Source: Candidatus Dadabacteria bacterium
GTDB taxonomy: Bacteria; Desulfobacterota_D; UBA1144; Nemesobacterales; UBA2774
Assembly: GCA_020027805.1 (NCBI GenBank)
Contig: JAHKKQ010000067.1
Location: 1-9,633 of the forward strand
DNA: 9,633 nucleotides
Direction: 5' to 3'
A program made the translations under genes and the position numbers. This document shows, one piece after another, positions 6,021 through 9,633 of this stretch. Numbering within the stretch: the first letter of the stretch is position 1; each line of letters opens with the position of its first letter. Below the pieces are notes generated by a model. The model did not search any database and had not been told where the DNA came from. It saw only the letters and a program-made list of their open reading frames with translations.

Positions 6021-7292
6021 TCATGACATGGGCGCTAGGTTAGTCGCCACATCTGTGGAGTAGGCCTTCAGGGCGGGGATTACCCCCGCGAGCGCCCCGA
6101 GAAGAATCATGACGACGGGTGTAATGACGAGCACCCACTGAAACCTGAGCACTTCGAGGACTACGCCCGTCTCCGCCCTTACGATCACGGCCGTTACGCT
6201 CATGATAGCGGCATAGACAAGGTAACCCGAGATCGTCCCGATTGCGGCTATCCCCGCCGACTCGAGTACTATCGCCGTGAATACCGTGCTCCTCCTCGCT
6301 CCGAGCGCCCTCAGTATGGCGAATTCCCGTCTCCGTTCGTTCATGGTGTTGTAAATGCTCGCCAGTATCGACCCCGCGGCGACCACTACGACCAGGTATG
6401 CGACGAGGGTGAGGATATTGTTCACCCATCCGATCTTTCCGAATAGCTCCGCCATGACCCTTCCAATGGGCCATGCGAGCGTGGCGACCTTGCCCTGCCT
6501 GTTGATCGTCTGATCGAGCATGAATCCCGATTGCGGATTTTTCAGCTTCAGCATAACGGCGCTCACTTCCTTGTGCTTATCGGGGATTTCCTCCCCTGCG
6601 GCGGGCTCGTACGTTTCTCCCGTTCCCCGGAGCACGTGACCCGACATGCGGTAGAACTCCTCTATGGGTATCCATATGACCCTGTCCGAAGGCGTATTCG
6701 TGGGTTCGAGGACCCCGACCACGGTGTATTCCTCTGCGTGCCTCATCCTTTCGTCGAATACGAGGCCGTGGAACGGGTTGAATTTCGAGCCCGCCTTCAG
6801 GCCCGTCTTATCGGCGGCGAAGCTTCCGACGACCGCCTCCCGTTTAAGCGGGTCGAAGAACCGCCCGCCGGGAAGGACTTTGAATTTCTCCCCTTTCCTG
6901 TACTCGAGGTCCGTGAATAATTGCCCGTCCGTCCCCACTATTCTAAAGCCCCGGTAGTTGTCCCCGACAGCGTACGGGACGGCGAGCGCTACGTTCGGGT
7001 TTCGCTTTACGGACTGGTACATATCCCACGGGATATTCCCAGGGGAGGTCTCGAGGTGAAACACCGTGTTCAAAACGAGCTGCAGCTGACTCCCTCGCGC
7101 TCCGAGAACTGCGTCGAATCCCACCGGGCCGCCCGTGAATGCGTCGTATGTCTCGTTCCTTATGGAGAATACGGACATGACAAGACCGGCCGCGAGGGCT
7201 AACGATACGACAGTCACCACCGTCGATAATTTGTGCTGAGCCAGGCTCTTCCTCACGATGAGAAATATTCCGCTTACGTTTTTGGTGTTCAT
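6021..7292 (-). CDS. FtsX-domain ABC transporter permease (MacB/LolC-like)
   Basis: The 423-residue inner-membrane protein has the four-helix plan of type VII (mechanotransmission) ABC permeases. A first helix lies at about residues 24-44, then a large periplasmic domain of about 245 residues, then three helices near 292-313, 338-370 and 386-407. The motif NERRREFAILRALGARR (318-334) before the third helix is the hallmark FtsX coupling segment that contacts the ATPase. Such permeases do not usually pass substrate through the membrane; they transmit ATP-driven motion to periplasmic partners, as in MacB and LolCDE. The partners here would be the ATPase encoded 13 bases upstream and possibly the histidine-rich and DUF3299 proteins encoded downstream. 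A GAGG overlapping the ATPase stop codon is the likely ribosome binding site. The substrate is unknown. Confidence 0.93.
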   Translation of the reverse strand: MNTKNVSGIFLIVRKSLAQHKLSTVVTVVSLALAAGLVMSVFSIRNETYDAFTGGPVGFDAVLGARGSQLQLVLNTVFHLETSPGNIPWDMYQSVKRNPNVALAVPYAVGDNYRGFRIVGTDGQLFTDLEYRKGEKFKVLPGGRFFDPLKREAVVGSFAADKTGLKAGSKFNPFHGLVFDERMRHAEEYTVVGVLEPTNTPSDRVIWIPIEEFYRMSGHVLRGTGETYEPAAGEEIPDKHKEVSAVMLKLKNPQSGFMLDQTINRQGKVATLAWPIGRVMAELFGKIGWVNNILTLVAYLVVVVAAGSILASIYNTMNERRREFAILRALGARRSTVFTAIVLESAGIAAIGTISGYLVYAAIMSVTAVIVRAETGVVLEVLRFQWVLVITPVVMILLGALAGVIPALKAYSTDVATNLAPMS

Positions 7293-7305
7293 TTCTGTTT
7301 ATGCC

Positions 7306-7977
7306 TCAATTGTTAAGTGTCCGGTTAATAACGCTCAAATTCTCGGCCCTCTCGAATTTGTCGAGCACATTCCGGTCGTGGCTCACGAGTAAAAGCGCCG
7401 CGCCGCTCTCGCCGCATATCTGGCGTATAAGGTCCACCGCGACTCCCGCGTTCCTTATGTCGAGATTGCCCGTTGGCTCGTCCGCGAGCACCAATTTGGG
7501 GCGGTTCGCAAGCGCCCTCGCGAGAGCGACCCTCTGCTGCTGCCCGACCGATAGCTGAGCCGGCTTGTGGTCTATCCGGTCCTCGAGACCCACGCGCCCG
7601 AGTATCGAGAGGGCGAAGTCCTTATCCGCGCCGGCGCCGAACATCATCCCGAGCATTACGTTCTCGAGCGCGGTATAGCCCTGGAGCAAATTAAAGGTTT
7701 GAAAAATGTATCCGATGTTCCCGGCCCTGAGCCTGTCCCTACCCGACTCCGGAAGGGAACACATATCCTTCCCATCGATGAGTACATGCCCGCTGTCGGC
7801 TTTCAGAATGCCCGCGATGAGGTTAAGGAGCGTGGTCTTTCCGGAGCCGCTCTCTCCGCGGAGGGCCAGCTGCGCCCCTCTTTGCAGGGAGAAATGAGGC
7901 ATGTCTATCATTAACGAGCTTCCCCCTCCGGGGGATACATAACTTTTTTTGAGATCGTGAATTTCAAGTATCGGCAT
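7306..7977 (-). CDS. LolD/MacB-type ABC transporter ATPase
   Basis: A 223-residue cytoplasmic nucleotide-binding subunit that hydrolyses ATP for the FtsX-domain permease encoded just downstream. All motifs are present: Walker A GESGSGKTT (41-49), Q-loop IFQTFNLL (Q93), signature LSVGQQQ (142-148), Walker B KLVLADEP (161-168, catalytic E167), D-loop NLD (171-173) and the H-loop histidine H190 in LLVSH. The signature has valine where LolD and MacB normally have glycine (LSGGQ); the following glycine is kept, so activity is likely. Length and the QTFNLL segment match the LolD/MacB branch. It begins 10 bases after the stop of the lipoprotein gene, with only a weak ribosome binding site, which suggests translational coupling. 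Confidence 0.95.
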   Translation of the reverse strand: MPILEIHDLKKSYVSPGGGSSLMIDMPHFSLQRGAQLALRGESGSGKTTLLNLIAGILKADSGHVLIDGKDMCSLPESGRDRLRAGNIGYIFQTFNLLQGYTALENVMLGMMFGAGADKDFALSILGRVGLEDRIDHKPAQLSVGQQQRVALARALANRPKLVLADEPTGNLDIRNAGVAVDLIRQICGESGAALLLVSHDRNVLDKFERAENLSVINRTLNN

Positions 7978-7987
7978 GTGCGCTTCG

Positions 7988-8521
7988 TTACCTCAGCCAG
8001 GGCTGTTTCTTTTCTTCGATGACTTCGATTTCTTCGGGCGTTTCCTTTTTCTCCGCTCCGGCGAATAGACTCATATATTTTTCATTGATCTCCTTTTTTA
8101 CGGGCTCGGCGTATCCCTTCTCCAGAAGGAGGACATTCAGCATCTTCCCGCCGGGTACGAACACGTAGGCCGGTATATCCGCGATGTCATTTTTCTCCAC
8201 TTTGCCGGGCTCGATCTTCACGAGCGTCCCTCTCCTCAGTATCGATTCGCAGTACTTTTTCGCTTCCTTTTCGCTCTCCGCCGGTATGCTGATCCCTATC
8301 AGCCTGATTTTTTCCATGTCCAGATCGGGCGGCTGACAAAAAAAGCTTTCTCCGTCCGCGACCCTCACGACGCCGCACGTAAAATATTCGTATTTGAGGA
8401 ACTCTAGGTTATCCGCGACCTTTTCATACTTGCTGCATGCCGAAAGAAAAAGGACAGCGGATATCAGGAGTGTCTTTTTGATTGAGAGATATGCTTCTCT
8501 GCTCTGTGTAAATTTCTTCAT
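7988..8521 (-). CDS. Lipoprotein with a degenerate staphylococcal-nuclease-like domain
   Basis: The 177-residue product has a lipoprotein signal: a basic stretch (IKK, 14-16), a hydrophobic core and the lipobox LSAC with C29. Serine follows the cysteine, which in enterobacterial rules favours the outer membrane. Residues 48-140 resemble the SNase fold: GVVRVADGESFFC (50-62), KIRLIGISIP (71-80), AYVFVPGGKMLNVLLLEKGYAEP (118-140). Against the catalytic set of staphylococcal nuclease, the arginine of RLIGI is kept (R73), but D21 aligns with E58, D40 with S78, E43 with A81, and R87 with an aspartate in NDIADIPAYVF. Nuclease activity is therefore doubtful, and a binding or scaffold role is more likely (inference). 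A GTG 18 bases upstream would overlap the permease gene; the ATG, four bases after that gene's stop, is preferred. The C-terminus is charged and probably disordered. Confidence 0.78.
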   Translation of the reverse strand: MKKFTQSREAYLSIKKTLLISAVLFLSACSKYEKVADNLEFLKYEYFTCGVVRVADGESFFCQPPDLDMEKIRLIGISIPAESEKEAKKYCESILRRGTLVKIEPGKVEKNDIADIPAYVFVPGGKMLNVLLLEKGYAEPVKKEINEKYMSLFAGAEKKETPEEIEVIEEKKQPWLR

Positions 8522-8525
8522 GTTT

Positions 8526-9395
8526 TTATTCCGCTTCACTTTTTTTATTTTTTTCCTTTACCTCACGCCATAAGAGTCCCAGCATAAAAAATACGGAAGC
8601 GGAGACCGCCATGGACGCGCCAGTAGGGATCGATAATACGAATGAAAAGAAATACCCGAGCGACGCCGATAGAGCTCCTATTATTACCGAAAGGGCGAAA
8701 ACCAGCTTGAGCCTTTCCGTCAAAAAGAGGGACGTGAGCGGCGGGAGGGCCAGAAACGCAAAGACGGGAAGAGCGCCCAAAGCCCTTGTCGCCACTGCGA
8801 CCACGACTGCGATAGTAACCAGTATAGCGGTGTTAAGCGACCTTACCGGATACTTGAATAACCGCGCCGTTTCTTCGTCGAATGAAACGAAAACGAAGTC
8901 TTTAAAGAATATGATATGGATGACGACAGCCGCAAGCGCGACAGCCGGAATGATGTACACGTCTTTCGGATCGACGACGACTGCGCTCCCGAAAAGTATA
9001 TTGGCAATATCATGAGCGCCCTTGGTAATCCGGTCTCCCAGGATTATTACCGCCCCCGAAGCGATTAAAAATCCGAACCCGATCACCCCTTCCTGGCTGA
9101 TGCGGGAAAAGTCCCTCTTCATGGCAAAAAAGACGGCGGCCAGCGACGTAAGGACGGTCGAGAGGATAAAGGGGTGTACGAATGACGACATCGCGCCCAT
9201 GCTGAACCCTTCCAGATAGAAGGAAAGGGCCACTCCGAAGCTCGAAATTTGAGTGAGCGCTGCGCTTACGAATATTATTCTCCTGAGCACGACGTATACG
9301 CCCAGGAATCCGCAAACCGCTCCCGATACGGCCCCTACGATCATCGGGTCGCGCCATAGAAAATAACTGCTTATAAATTCTGACAAGATCCCCAT
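8526..9395 (-). CDS. ABC-3 family metal transporter permease (ZnuB/MntB type)
   Basis: A 289-residue, highly hydrophobic inner-membrane protein, with about eight segments, that would form the channel for a zinc or manganese importer. Family features in order: LRRIIFVSAALTQISSFGVAL (37-57), IGFGFLIASG (105-114), DIANILFGSAVVVDPKDV (129-146), FDEETARLFKYPVRSLN (172-188), a TRALGALPVFAFLALPP segment (203-219) and LSIPTGASMAVSASVFFML (254-272). In common ZnuB proteins the first motif carries a histidine (ALSHA); here glutamine (Q49) stands there, which hints at a distinct subgroup. The charged C-terminal tail is short. AAGGAG five bases before the ATG is an excellent ribosome binding site. It lies 36 bases after the ATPase gene. 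Zinc is the most likely substrate from context, but manganese or iron cannot be excluded. Confidence 0.94.
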   Translation of the reverse strand: MGILSEFISSYFLWRDPMIVGAVSGAVCGFLGVYVVLRRIIFVSAALTQISSFGVALSFYLEGFSMGAMSSFVHPFILSTVLTSLAAVFFAMKRDFSRISQEGVIGFGFLIASGAVIILGDRITKGAHDIANILFGSAVVVDPKDVYIIPAVALAAVVIHIIFFKDFVFVSFDEETARLFKYPVRSLNTAILVTIAVVVAVATRALGALPVFAFLALPPLTSLFLTERLKLVFALSVIIGALSASLGYFFSFVLSIPTGASMAVSASVFFMLGLLWREVKEKNKKSEAE

Positions 9396-9431
9396 TTACG
9401 CTCCTTACATGAATAACCGGCAACTAAAATT

Positions 9432-9633
9432 TCATATAATCACTGACCCCGTGCCGAGGCCGAAAAACTTGCTCAAATTCTGGTCTGTCAGTATCTCGGA
9501 CTTGCCCCCGGCCTCGAAATATCCGCTGTCCTTGTCGATCAGGATTATCCTGTCGGCATATCTGGTGACCGTATTTAAGAAGTGGCTCACCATAAGCACC
9601 GTCAGACCGTCATCGGATTTGATCCCCCCCACA
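9432..9633 (-). CDS. ABC transporter ATPase, C-terminal part (ZnuC-type partner), cut by the window edge
   Basis: Only the last 66 or so residues are visible; the gene continues past the right edge. The segment LTVLMVSHFLNTVTRYADRIILID carries the H-loop histidine (VSH) and the typical tail of an ABC ATPase, ending with ILTDQNLSKFFG, as in metal-importer ATPases. Walker A, signature and Walker B would lie outside the window. The in-frame GTG at 9632 is internal, not a start, since the H-loop lies only about 14 residues after it. Its position immediately upstream of the ABC-3 permease gene, with 36 bases between, makes it that permease's energy subunit. A substrate-binding protein (ZnuA-like) may lie further upstream. 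Confidence 0.88.
   Translation of the reverse strand, partial: VGGIKSDDGLTVLMVSHFLNTVTRYADRIILIDKDSGYFEAGGKSEILTDQNLSKFFGLGTGSVII

Noticed and set aside
6040..6474. Second minus-strand open frame of 144 codons within the FtsX permease gene
   Set aside because: It is out of frame with the conserved permease C-terminal helices and has low-complexity arginine/glycine content; it is a shadow frame.
8611..9015. Plus-strand open frame of 134 codons opposite the ABC-3 permease
   Set aside because: It is antisense to a strongly supported membrane protein, and its serine/threonine/alanine-rich product is what the complement of a hydrophobic gene gives.

Overview
This window looks like chromosomal DNA of a Gram-negative bacterium of moderate GC. 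Several genes encode Sec-exported or lipoprotein products, and acs uses many AGG (Arg) and ATA (Ile) codons. The gene complement would fit a deltaproteobacterial (Desulfobacterota-like) or related uncultured lineage, but that is a guess. I see no rRNA, tRNA, CRISPR array, insertion sequence or phage gene, and no gene-free stretch longer than 300 bases.

Left part (1-4912), mostly housekeeping. The 3' part of a class I SAM-dependent methyltransferase enters from the left edge (+). It is followed by a full-length acetyl-CoA synthetase gene, acs (+). Convergent to acs, on the minus strand, are rpmB (ribosomal protein bL28) and, 54 bases downstream of it, a small YkvA/DUF1232 membrane protein. Further right is a minus-strand gene for a secreted protein of unknown function. 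It diverges, across 108 AT-rich bases, from a plus-strand gene for a small Trm112-like protein.

Right part (4899-9633) is one tightly packed minus-strand gene run that extends past the right edge. In transcription order it holds the C-terminal end of an ABC ATPase; an ABC-3 (ZnuB/MntB-type) metal permease; a lipoprotein with a staphylococcal-nuclease-like fold that seems to have lost its catalytic residues; a LolD/MacB-like ATPase; its FtsX-domain permease; a histidine-rich exported protein; and a membrane-anchored DUF3299 protein. Gaps are 4 to 58 bases, and most genes have clear Shine-Dalgarno sequences.

The likely theme of the right part is handling of a divalent metal, most plausibly zinc. 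A conventional ABC-3 importer is joined to a second, mechanotransmission-type ABC module and to periplasmic or envelope accessory proteins, one with an obvious histidine metal-binding tail. The substrate is inferred from family and context and is not shown by the sequence. The pairing of two ABC systems with a degenerate nuclease-fold lipoprotein is the most interesting part of the window. The last gene of the run overlaps the Trm112-like gene tail to tail by 14 bases.
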